Under the pieces are notes generated by a model. That model had not been told where the DNA came from. It did no database searches and saw only the letters and a list, made by a program, of their open reading frames with translations. The position numbers were made by a program, and so were the translations under genes. A stretch of 5,331 nt of DNA from an uncultured Phenylobacterium sp. (GTDB lineage: Bacteria; Pseudomonadota; Alphaproteobacteria; Caulobacterales; Caulobacteraceae), in assembly GCA_945952355.1 (NCBI GenBank), contig CAMFIW010000249.1, positions 1 through 5,331 of the forward strand, in the 5' to 3' direction. The number at the start of each line of letters is the position of its first letter. Within the stretch, counting starts at the first letter, position 1. Below, piece by piece: positions 1 through 4,618 of the stretch.

Positions 1-184
1 TCACCAGCGGAATCCCCTTCTGGCCGGTACGCGGCAGCACATAGGCGCGGCCGGCGCGGGAAAAGCGCAGGAGAACGTTCTGAGTGCCGCCGGCCAGAAG
101 ACGCGCGTCTTCTATGGGCCCCGAACCGAGGCCCTCGCCATCCATCCATGCCGCCAGTACGGCGAGGTCGACGCCTGCTTCCAC
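1..184 (-). CDS. phosphotransferase family protein (aminoglycoside/choline kinase-like), N-terminal part only
   Basis: A minus-strand frame is open from a GTG at 184-182 to the window edge, giving 61 residues before the gene runs out of the window. It shows an LAAWMDGEGLGSGP stretch (residues 10-23), then LLAGGTQNVLLRF (29-41) and GRAYVL (45-50). This pattern resembles the start of the kinase fold in the phosphotransferase family (COG3173-like), where the GGTQN loop is the nucleotide-binding glycine-rich segment and the YVL strand follows. The residues after YVL (PRTGQKGIPLV) fit the family less well. The GTG start is chosen because homology-like sequence begins right after it. It lacks a good ribosome-binding site, having only AGG directly against the GTG. 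A TTG at 247-245 would add a low-complexity 21-residue leader and is less likely; an ATG at 145 would cut into the conserved part. Substrate unknown. It lies downstream of flbY on the same strand but has no evident flagellar role. Confidence 0.6.
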   Translation of the reverse strand, partial: MEAGVDLAVLAAWMDGEGLGSGPIEDARLLAGGTQNVLLRFSRAGRAYVLPRTGQKGIPLV

Positions 185-247
185 CCTGTGCCATCCGCTC
201 GTGGGACTTGGATGGATTGGTGGCGTGCTTGACGCACGGGGAGGCAA

Positions 248-261
248 TCGCCTTTCGGCGA
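248..261 (-). terminator. small GAAA-loop hairpin after flbY, possible terminator
   Basis: Read on the minus strand, TCGCC-GAAA-GGCGA forms a perfect 5-bp stem closed by a GNRA-type tetraloop, 10 nt past the flbY stop codon. It sits between the flagellar operon and the phosphotransferase gene. There is no U-tract after it (the following bases are TTGCCTCCCC), so it could be a weak terminator, an mRNA 3' stabiliser, or chance in GC-rich DNA. The 87-nt gap (185-271) holds nothing else I can recognise. Confidence 0.35.
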
Positions 262-271
262 CGACGCGACT

Positions 272-715
272 TCAGGCGCGCTTGTTCAGGGTGATCGAGG
301 TGGCGAGACCCGGCTTGTGGACCGCCGCGCCAGGGCCATAGCTGGAGACGCCGGCCCGCTGGGTGGCCACTTCGTTGGCGATGGCGCGGACCAGGCCCTC
401 GGTGACCGTCTTGGCCGCCTCCAGCGCGCGGCCCTGGCGGGCCAGCACGGCGTCGAAGGCTTCGGTCGCGCGGATCAGCCGCGTGCGCTGAGTCAGCGGC
501 GCGGCGGAAACCAACGTCGGATCGGCGCGCACGCGAGCTGACTCGTGACGATAGACATTGGCGAGCTTCGAGGTCTCCTCGACATACTGGGCGGCCTCCT
601 GCGGGCGATGCTGCTCGAAGGCCTGGGCCTCCAGCGCGATCAACTCGGTCAGGCGCTCGGTCAGGATGATCAGTTGCTCGACTCGGTCGGACGGATTGCT
701 GGCAGACAGCGCCAT
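272..715 (-). CDS. flbY: flagellar protein FlbY
   Basis: 147 residues, predicted cytoplasmic and largely helical, without signal peptide or membrane segment. A first amphipathic helix (about residues 9-35, VEQLIILTERLTELIALEAQAF) is followed by an ETSKLANVYRHESARVRADP segment (47-66) and a long helix (about 75-120). The tail is Gly/Pro/Ala-rich and ends in TSITLNKRA. The long-helix architecture and the YRHE..R..P motif recall FlbY of Caulobacter and, more loosely, FlgN-type export chaperones. The exact molecular role is not established from sequence; a part in flagellar basal-body assembly is inferred from the name-giving family and from its position. The ATG at 715 is supported by AGGAG at 725-721 with a 5-nt spacer, overlapping the TAG stop of the upstream rod-binding gene. 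It is the third gene of the flgI operon and probably the last, since a hairpin and an unrelated gene follow. Confidence 0.75.
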   Translation of the reverse strand: MALSASNPSDRVEQLIILTERLTELIALEAQAFEQHRPQEAAQYVEETSKLANVYRHESARVRADPTLVSAAPLTQRTRLIRATEAFDAVLARQGRALEAAKTVTEGLVRAIANEVATQRAGVSSYGPGAAVHKPGLATSITLNKRA

Positions 716-723
716 GGGGTCTC

Positions 724-1041
724 CTAACTCAAGCCCTGGAGTTTCAGCATTTCCTTCTGCACCGAAGCGGCGAGGCCGACGCCGCCATGCTTGGCGACCT
801 GTTTTGCCATGGCTTCGGTCATGAAGGATTTAAAGGCTTCCTCGCCCGCGCCGCCCCCGCCGATCTCCCCCGTCTGAACGCTCGAGAACCTCTCGCCGAA
901 CATCACCTGCAGGAACGAGGCTTCGAAGTCCTGGGCGGCCTGCTTGATGCTCGCGCGCTTGGCGAGCTGTTCCGCAGTGGGCGGCGTCTGGGCCGCGGCC
1001 TGGCTGACCGTCGGCGAGATGGCGATGGGCGAGATGTCCAT
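724..1041 (-). CDS. single-domain FlgJ-type rod-binding protein (CheL-like)
   Basis: About 105 residues matching the rod-binding domain found at the N-terminus of enteric FlgJ. After an unstructured Ala/Pro/Thr-rich lead (1-25), the domain runs through AAQDFEASFLQVMFGERF (residues 36-53 counting from the GTG start), a GEIGGGGAGEEAFKSFMTEAMAKQVA segment (59-84) and GGVGLAASVQKEML (87-100). In the family this domain binds rod proteins in the periplasm and helps the rod and P-ring pass the cell wall. The C-terminal muramidase domain of enteric FlgJ is absent, as is usual for the short alphaproteobacterial proteins often called CheL. The flgI stop TGA (1043-1041) shares its last base with the ATG at 1041 (TGATG). 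A GTG at 1044 is also possible (GTGA overlap). The ATG is preferred because GAGG lies 7 nt upstream of it. No signal peptide is visible. It is translationally coupled to flgI. Confidence 0.85.
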   Translation of the reverse strand: MDISPIAISPTVSQAAAQTPPTAEQLAKRASIKQAAQDFEASFLQVMFGERFSSVQTGEIGGGGAGEEAFKSFMTEAMAKQVAKHGGVGLAASVQKEMLKLQGLS

Positions 1042-2159
1042 CACATGACCTCGATTTCAGCCTGCAGGGCGCCCGCGGCCTTGATGGCCTGCAGGATCGA
1101 GATCATGTCCCGCGGGGTGACCCCCAGACTGTTCAGGCCGGCCACCAGGGTCGAGAGCGAGGCGCCATTCTTGAGCGTGATGAGTTGCTTGCCCTTCTCT
1201 TCGTCGACGGAGACCTTGGATTGCGGGACGGTCGTGGTCTTACCCTGGCTGAAGGGCGCGGGCTGACTGACCGCCGGCGCCTCGTCGACGCGGATGGTCA
1301 GGTTGCCCTGGGCGATGGCGACCGTGGAGATGCGCACGTTGTCGCCCATCACCACCACGCCGGCCACTTCGTCGATGACCACCTTGGCGGGCTCGTCGGT
1401 GTCGACGGACAGGCTTTCCACCTGGGCTAGGAAGTTGACCATGTCGAGGCCGGGCGCCGGCTGGATGGTGACGATGGTCGGGTTGTCCGCACGGGCGCAG
1501 CCAGGGAACTTGGCGTTGATCGCGTCGGCGATCCGCCGCGAGGTGGTGAAGTCGGGATTGCGCAGGGTCATGCGCATCTGGCTCATCGAAGCGAGCTGAA
1601 AGCCGATCTCGCGCTCCACGATCGCGCCGGAGGCGATGCGGCCGGCGGTCGGCACGCCCTTGGAGATCGACGAGCCGGATGCGCCGGTGGCCGAGACCGA
1701 GCCGGTTTGCACCGTTCCTTGCGCCACGGCATAGGCCTGACCATCGGCGCCGAGCAGGGGGGTGACCAGCAGGGTGCCGCCCTGCAGGCTCTTCGCGTCG
1801 CCCATGGCCGAAACGGTGGCGTCGATGGGCGAGCCCGAGGCGGTGAAGGCCGGAAGCTTGGCGGTCACCATCACCGCGGCGACGTTCTTGGTGTTCAGGG
1901 TGGCGTCACGGGTGTTGACGCCCAGGCGCTCCAGCATCGCCACCAGGCTCTGCTGCGTGAAAGGCGAGTTGCGAAGGCTGTCGCCGGAACCGTTGAGGCC
2001 GACCACGAGGCCGTAGCCGACCAGCATGTTATCGCGGACGCCCTCGAACTCGACAATGTCCTTGATGCGGGACTTGGCGATGCCCGGACCGGCCGCCAGC
2101 GAGGCGGCGAGCAGGACGGCGCTGAAGACCACGCCAAGACGGTAAAGCGATCGACGCAT
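1041..2159 (-). CDS. flgI: flagellar P-ring protein FlgI
   Basis: 372 residues, the normal length for FlgI, which assembles into the peptidoglycan-associated P-ring, the bushing around the flagellar rod. A Sec signal peptide is clear: MRRSLYR, a hydrophobic core at about 9-24, and probable cleavage after GIA (residue 28). The mature start SRIKDIVEFEGVRDN and the following MLVGYGLVVGLNGSGD are hallmark FlgI sequences. TPLLGADGQAYAVAQG, SGAIVEREI and VVIDEVAGVVVMGDNVRIS then appear in family order, and the protein ends in AEIEVM. The reading frame is open upstream to 2783, but that extension is antisense to fliX and lacks a protein-like sequence. The ATG at 2159 fits the signal peptide and lies about 30 nt below a sigma-54 promoter. 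No purine-rich ribosome-binding site precedes it; the bases before it are CTTTCCTCCGGGGCCCC. It heads an operon with the rod-binding gene and flbY and is divergent from fliX. Confidence 0.97.
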   Translation of the reverse strand: MRRSLYRLGVVFSAVLLAASLAAGPGIAKSRIKDIVEFEGVRDNMLVGYGLVVGLNGSGDSLRNSPFTQQSLVAMLERLGVNTRDATLNTKNVAAVMVTAKLPAFTASGSPIDATVSAMGDAKSLQGGTLLVTPLLGADGQAYAVAQGTVQTGSVSATGASGSSISKGVPTAGRIASGAIVEREIGFQLASMSQMRMTLRNPDFTTSRRIADAINAKFPGCARADNPTIVTIQPAPGLDMVNFLAQVESLSVDTDEPAKVVIDEVAGVVVMGDNVRISTVAIAQGNLTIRVDEAPAVSQPAPFSQGKTTTVPQSKVSVDEEKGKQLITLKNGASLSTLVAGLNSLGVTPRDMISILQAIKAAGALQAEIEVM

Positions 2160-2199
2160 GGGGCCCCGGAGGAAAGACGAACCAAGTCGCTCCTGCCCA

Positions 2200-2216
2200 T
2201 GCGATGGACGTGCCAG
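2200..2216 (-). promoter_or_regulatory. sigma-54 (-24/-12) promoter of flgI operon
   Basis: On the minus strand the sequence is CTGGCACG-TCCA-TCGCA. The sigma-54 consensus is YTGGCACG-N4-TTGCW, so only one position differs (TTGC becomes TCGC). The diagnostic GG and GC doublets are separated by exactly 10 nt. Transcription would start around 2189, leaving a leader of about 30 nt before the flgI ATG. This matches known biology in Caulobacter, where hook and basal-body genes of the middle class use sigma-54 with the activator FlbD. Confidence 0.85.
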
Positions 2217-2245
2217 GGAGTATTGGGGAAAAAGCCAAGCGAATC

Positions 2246-2260
2246 CAACGCTTGCTGATT
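2246..2260 (-). promoter_or_regulatory. weak IHF-like site between enhancer and sigma-54 promoter
   Basis: The minus strand reads AATCAG-CAAGCG-TTG. The first block matches WATCAR of the IHF consensus, but the TTR block is two bases too far away, so this is an imperfect match. Its position, midway between the half-site array and the -24 element, is where IHF bends DNA in Caulobacter flagellar promoters. Position is the main argument. Confidence 0.25.
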
Positions 2261-2280
2261 CGGTGCGACGTCTCGTCTCT

Positions 2281-2307
2281 TGCCTGTCCGGCAGAATTTG
2301 CCCGGCA
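2281..2307. promoter_or_regulatory. TGCC/GGCA half-site array, candidate FlbD (ftr-type) enhancer
   Basis: Four half-sites lie within 27 bases: TGCC (2281-2284), GGCA (2290-2293), TGCC (2299-2302) and GGCA (2304-2307). They form overlapping inverted repeats, including CCGGCA-GAATT-TGCCCGG (2288-2305). The array is centred about 105 nt upstream of the predicted flgI transcription start, a usual distance for an enhancer-binding protein. I recall FlbD ftr elements as GC-rich inverted repeats of this general kind; no alignment was done. The array is also about 70-90 nt upstream of fliX, so one bound activator could affect both genes. Confidence 0.55.
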
Positions 2308-2323
2308 TTAACCATACCATAAG
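2308..2323 (+). promoter_or_regulatory. CtrA-like box upstream of fliX
   Basis: TTAA-CCATACC-ATAA follows the CtrA spacing TTAA-N7-TTAA with one mismatch in the second half (ATAA), and a G where the consensus often has C. It abuts the half-site array and lies 51 nt before the fliX ATG. Early (class II) flagellar genes in Caulobacter, among which fliX is counted, are controlled by CtrA, which fits. I could not assign a convincing -10 element downstream. Confidence 0.4.
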
Positions 2324-2350
2324 CATGCGCAGGGATGCTGAGGTCGAGAG

Positions 2351-2377
2351 ATGAGTGAGAGCGTTCGACGGCCATGA
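2351..2377 (+). CDS. possible 8-codon leader peptide overlapping the fliX start
   Basis: An ATG at 2351 has a well-placed ribosome-binding site, GAGG at 2340-2343 with a 7-nt spacer. It encodes MSESVRRP and ends in a TGA whose bases overlap the fliX ATG (ATGA, 2374-2377). fliX itself has no clear ribosome-binding site, so ribosomes finishing this short frame could re-initiate at fliX. It is a real element only if transcription starts upstream of about 2340, which is not shown. The short frame could also be chance. Confidence 0.45.
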   Translation: MSESVRRP

Positions 2378-2811
2378 AGGTGAGCGGAACGAACGGTGTC
2401 GGCGCCACGGGCAGGCCGGGTCGCGCCCGGCCGGCCGGCGGAGACGGGCAGGGCTTCCGGCTGCCCGCCACCGAGGCGGCCGTCGCGCCGGCCCAGGTGG
2501 CCCGCGCGACCAGCCTGTCGGGGGTGATGAGCGTCGATGCGCTGCTCGCGCTGCAGGACGTGGGCGGGCCCACGGAACGCAAGCGCAGGGCGGTCAGCCG
2601 GGCGGGCCGGCTGCTCGACCTGCTCGACGAGGTGAAGATCGGGTTGCTGTCGGGCGATATCTCCGGCGACGACCTGGGCCGCCTCCAGCAGGCGATTCGG
2701 GACCAGCGAGACCAGACCGACGATCCGAAACTGGAAGCTGTCCTGGATGAGATCGAAACTCGCGCCGCGGTCGAACTCGCCAAACTCGAGCGCGGGAATC
2801 GTGCGTCCTAA
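2374..2811 (+). CDS. fliX: flagellar assembly regulator FliX
   Basis: 145 residues, near the usual FliX length. The N-terminal third (1-45) is Gly/Ala/Arg-rich and probably flexible. A conserved block begins at SLSGVMSVDALLALQDVGG (47-65), followed by a basic ERKRRAV and the helical RLLDLLDEVKIGLLSGDIS (79-97). The C-terminal helix DPKLEAVLDEIETRAAVELAKLE (117-139) completes the pattern seen in Caulobacter FliX. No membrane helix is visible, although FliX is reported as membrane-associated. In Caulobacter, FliX works with FlbD: it holds FlbD activity in check until the early basal body is built, thereby controlling sigma-54 flagellar genes. It is divergent from flgI, the arrangement I recall from Caulobacter. 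The start codon is set by homology-like sequence rather than by a ribosome-binding site. It may be translated by coupling to an upstream 8-codon frame. dksA follows after 99 nt, probably with its own promoter. Confidence 0.92.
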   Translation: MKVSGTNGVGATGRPGRARPAGGDGQGFRLPATEAAVAPAQVARATSLSGVMSVDALLALQDVGGPTERKRRAVSRAGRLLDLLDEVKIGLLSGDISGDDLGRLQQAIRDQRDQTDDPKLEAVLDEIETRAAVELAKLERGNRAS

Positions 2812-2834
2812 ACGCGCGCGGCGAGCGAGGGCGA

Positions 2835-2862
2835 TTGCGGCGTTAATTCCTTTTGATATAAG
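2835..2862 (+). promoter_or_regulatory. candidate housekeeping promoter of dksA
   Basis: TTGCGG (2835-2840), a 16-nt spacer and TATAAG (2857-2862) make a plausible -35/-10 pair. The stretch 2841-2862 is conspicuously AT-rich against its GC-rich surroundings. Transcription would start near 2869, about 40 nt before the dksA ATG. The -35 matches only its TTG, so the assignment is moderate. There is no obvious terminator between fliX and this element, so read-through from fliX is also possible. Confidence 0.45.
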
Positions 2863-2910
2863 CGCTCCGCGTGTCTACCGGGGCGGTACTCCAGGGGGCG
2901 TGAGGCGTAT

Positions 2911-3339
2911 ATGAGCACAGCCGCTATGTTGGCTGACAAGCCGGAATATCGTCCTTCCGAGGACGAGGAGTTCATGAACGAGCGTCAGCTTGAGTATTTC
3001 AAGCAGAAGCTCAACAATTGGAAAGAGGATATTCTCCGGGAATCCCGGGAAACCCTCAATCACCTGCAAGCTGAGACCGAGAATCATCCCGATCTTGCGG
3101 ATCGGGCCACCTCGGAAACCGATCGGGCGCTGGAACTGCGTACGCGGGATCGCCAGCGCAAGTTGATCTCCAAGATCGACGAAGCGCTGCGGCGGATCGA
3201 GGACGGCTCCTACGGCTATTGCGAAGAGACCGGCGAGCCGATCGGCGTCGCACGCCTCGACGCCCGACCGATCGCCACCCTCAGCCTGGAAGCCCAGGAA
3301 CGTCACGAGCGTCGCGAGCGCGTGCATCGGGACGACTGA
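2911..3339 (+). CDS. dksA: RNA polymerase-binding transcription factor DksA (single-cysteine form)
   Basis: 142 residues. DksA inserts a coiled coil into the RNA polymerase secondary channel and, with ppGpp, retunes transcription during starvation. The coiled coil covers about residues 23-97. Its tip carries the functional DxxDxA motif as DLADRA (D61, D64, A66), and ELRTRDRQRKLISKID closely follows the family. The globular end reads YGYCEETGEPIGVARLDARPIATL. Of the four zinc-binding cysteines of E. coli DksA (C114, C117, C135, C138), only the first is kept (C104). The others are T107, S125 and A128, so a classical zinc site is not possible. I recall this substitution pattern as common in alphaproteobacterial DksA, so the gene is probably functional. 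The ATG is supported by GTGAGG with a short spacer (TGAGG 2899-2905 region). It lies between fliX and a patatin gene, with its own candidate promoter. Confidence 0.93.
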   Translation: MSTAAMLADKPEYRPSEDEEFMNERQLEYFKQKLNNWKEDILRESRETLNHLQAETENHPDLADRATSETDRALELRTRDRQRKLISKIDEALRRIEDGSYGYCEETGEPIGVARLDARPIATLSLEAQERHERRERVHRDD

Positions 3340-3348
3340 GGCGGGCTG

Positions 3349-3363
3349 GGCGCTTCGAGCGCC
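3349..3363 (+). terminator. GC hairpin after dksA, likely terminator without U-tract
   Basis: GGCGCT-TCG-AGCGCC is a perfect 6-bp stem with a tight 3-nt loop, starting 9 nt after the dksA stop. The following bases (TGGCCTTGAGG) contain no U-run, so intrinsic termination would be weak; an RNA 3'-end stabiliser is an alternative. The rest of the dksA-patatin gap (3364-3444) shows no clear promoter: TTGTCA at 3410 and CTATTG at 3436 are spaced too far apart. Confidence 0.45.
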
Positions 3364-3444
3364 TGGCCTTGAGGCGATTGTTTCCAGCCGGTGAGATTCC
3401 GCGCGCGCCTTGTCATGAAACGGCGCCGGATTGCGCTATTGAGA

Positions 3445-3460
3445 CCTCCGAAGCCGGAGG
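3445..3460 (+). promoter_or_regulatory. hairpin sequestering the patatin-gene ribosome-binding site
   Basis: CCTCCG-AAGC-CGGAGG is a perfect 6-bp inverted repeat with a 4-nt loop. Its 3' arm contains the whole GGAGG ribosome-binding site, which sits 6 nt before the ATG at 3467. In the folded mRNA the site would be fully paired, which would limit translation until the hairpin opens through temperature, a protein, a small RNA, or an upstream ribosome. The pairing is seen directly in the sequence; a regulatory role is inference. Confidence 0.5.
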
Positions 3461-3466
3461 CGATCC

Positions 3467-4618
3467 ATGGCCGCATCCAAGACCCAAGCCGAGCCGCGCC
3501 AAGTGCTGGTGCTGCAGGGCGGTGGCGCGCTGGGTGCCTACCAGGTGGGCGTGTACGAAGGACTCTGCGAAAAGACGCTCTCGCCCGATTGGGTGGCGGG
3601 AATTTCGATCGGCGCGGTGAACGCCGCCATCATCGCGGGGAATCCGCCCGAGCGCCGCCTGGAGCGCTTGAGGGCCTTCTGGGAGCGGACATCCTCGGCC
3701 GCCACCGCGCTCCCGCTTACCGCCGACGGTCGTTCCCGTTCGCTTTTCAACGAGATGAGCGCCGCCTGGATCGCCACGATCGGCGTGCCAGGCTTCTTCC
3801 GGCCGCGTTTCGGGACGCCCATCTCCTATCCCGACGGATCGCCGGAGGCGCTCAGCTTCTATGACACCTGCCCGCTTCGGCAGACACTCGAAGAGCTGGT
3901 GGATTTCGACCTGATCCGCAGCCGCAAGGTGCGGCTGAGCATCGGCGCGGTGAACATCGAGACCGGTCACCTTAGATTCTTCGACAATCGGCACGACGAG
4001 ATCGGTCCCGATCACATCCTGGCGTCCGGGGCCCTGCCGCCCGGCCTGCCGCCAATCAAGATCGAGAATCAATGGTGGTGGGACGGCGGCCTGGTTTCGA
4101 ACACGCCGCTCGACTACGTGCTCGAGAGCGCGCCCGAGGAGGACCTGCTGGTCTTCCAGGTGGACCTGTTCAACTCCGCCGGCGAGATGCCGCGCAACAT
4201 CCTCGAGGCCGCGGAGCGCGAGAAGGAGATCCGCTTCGCCAGCCGTCGCCGGGGGGCCGAACGGGCGCTGCAACTGCACGAGGCCAAGGTGGCCCTGCGC
4301 CGCTTGATCGCCAAGCTGCCGGCCGACCTCGCCGACGATCCGGAGATCGAGGTGCTGCAGGCCTTCTCCCGCGAGAACGCCGTTACGGTGGTGCAGCTCA
4401 TCTACGAGAGCCGCGTTTGGGAGAGCAATTCCAAGGACTACGAGTTTTCCCGAGCCACCATGCTGGAGCATTGGAGCGCGGGCCTCGCCGACGCCGCCCG
4501 CACGGTGGCTGACCGTCGGAGCCAATTGCTGAAGGCCCGTCGCGGCGCCACGACCGTGCTCGATTCCCGCATCCTAGACCGACAAGCCCACGCCAAGTCC
4601 CACGGAGACCCCTCATGA
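3467..4618 (+). CDS. patatin-like phospholipase family protein (PatD-like, with DUF3734-type C-terminus)
   Basis: 383 residues. Patatin-fold lipid acyl hydrolase with all catalytic elements present: the oxyanion-hole loop QGGGALGAY (17-25), the nucleophile elbow GISIG with S47 (45-49), the ASGALPP block (187-192 region) and the DGG motif with catalytic D206 (206-208). S47 and D206 would form the Ser-Asp dyad. The C-terminal portion (about 230-345), including the EAAEREKEIRFASR helix, matches my memory of the DUF3734 extension seen in a bacterial patatin subfamily. No signal peptide or membrane helix is seen, so it is probably cytosolic or peripheral; the true lipid substrate is unknown. The ATG at 3467 has GGAGG 6 nt upstream, buried in a hairpin. 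The stop overlaps the bdhA start by 4 nt (ATGA), implying translational coupling. Legionella has a comparable bdhA-patD operon, which supports a role linked to hydroxybutyrate or storage-lipid metabolism. Confidence 0.92.
   Translation: MAASKTQAEPRQVLVLQGGGALGAYQVGVYEGLCEKTLSPDWVAGISIGAVNAAIIAGNPPERRLERLRAFWERTSSAATALPLTADGRSRSLFNEMSAAWIATIGVPGFFRPRFGTPISYPDGSPEALSFYDTCPLRQTLEELVDFDLIRSRKVRLSIGAVNIETGHLRFFDNRHDEIGPDHILASGALPPGLPPIKIENQWWWDGGLVSNTPLDYVLESAPEEDLLVFQVDLFNSAGEMPRNILEAAEREKEIRFASRRRGAERALQLHEAKVALRRLIAKLPADLADDPEIEVLQAFSRENAVTVVQLIYESRVWESNSKDYEFSRATMLEHWSAGLADAARTVADRRSQLLKARRGATTVLDSRILDRQAHAKSHGDPS

Noticed and set aside
787..1266. Plus-strand open frames across the rod-binding and flgI genes
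   Set aside because: They are shadows of minus-strand genes that have clear family motifs and overlapping operon junctions.
2151..2168. GGGGCCCC palindrome at the flgI start as an operator
   Set aside because: Eight bases of G/C self-complementarity are expected often in such GC-rich DNA and overlap the start codon context; no second copy was seen.
2160..2783. N-terminal extension of flgI to a 580-residue frame
   Set aside because: The extension runs antisense through fliX and the promoter region, is Ser/Arg/Pro-rich without protein-like pattern, and sits before a clear signal peptide. It is a by-product of GC-rich codon use in fliX.
3410..3441. Promoter for the patatin gene from TTGTCA and CTATTG
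   Set aside because: The spacer of 20 nt is too long for either the E. coli-type or the Caulobacter housekeeping consensus.
3413..4525. Long minus-strand open frame (370 codons) opposite the patatin gene
   Set aside because: It is the mirror frame of a gene with intact catalytic motifs; its composition is His/Arg/Gly/Leu-rich noise and it shows no recognisable motif.
3467..4618. Patatin protein as an antiphage effector (CapV-like, CBASS)
   Set aside because: There is no nucleotidyltransferase or other defence gene nearby, the C-terminus looks like the metabolic DUF3734 type, and it is coupled to bdhA.
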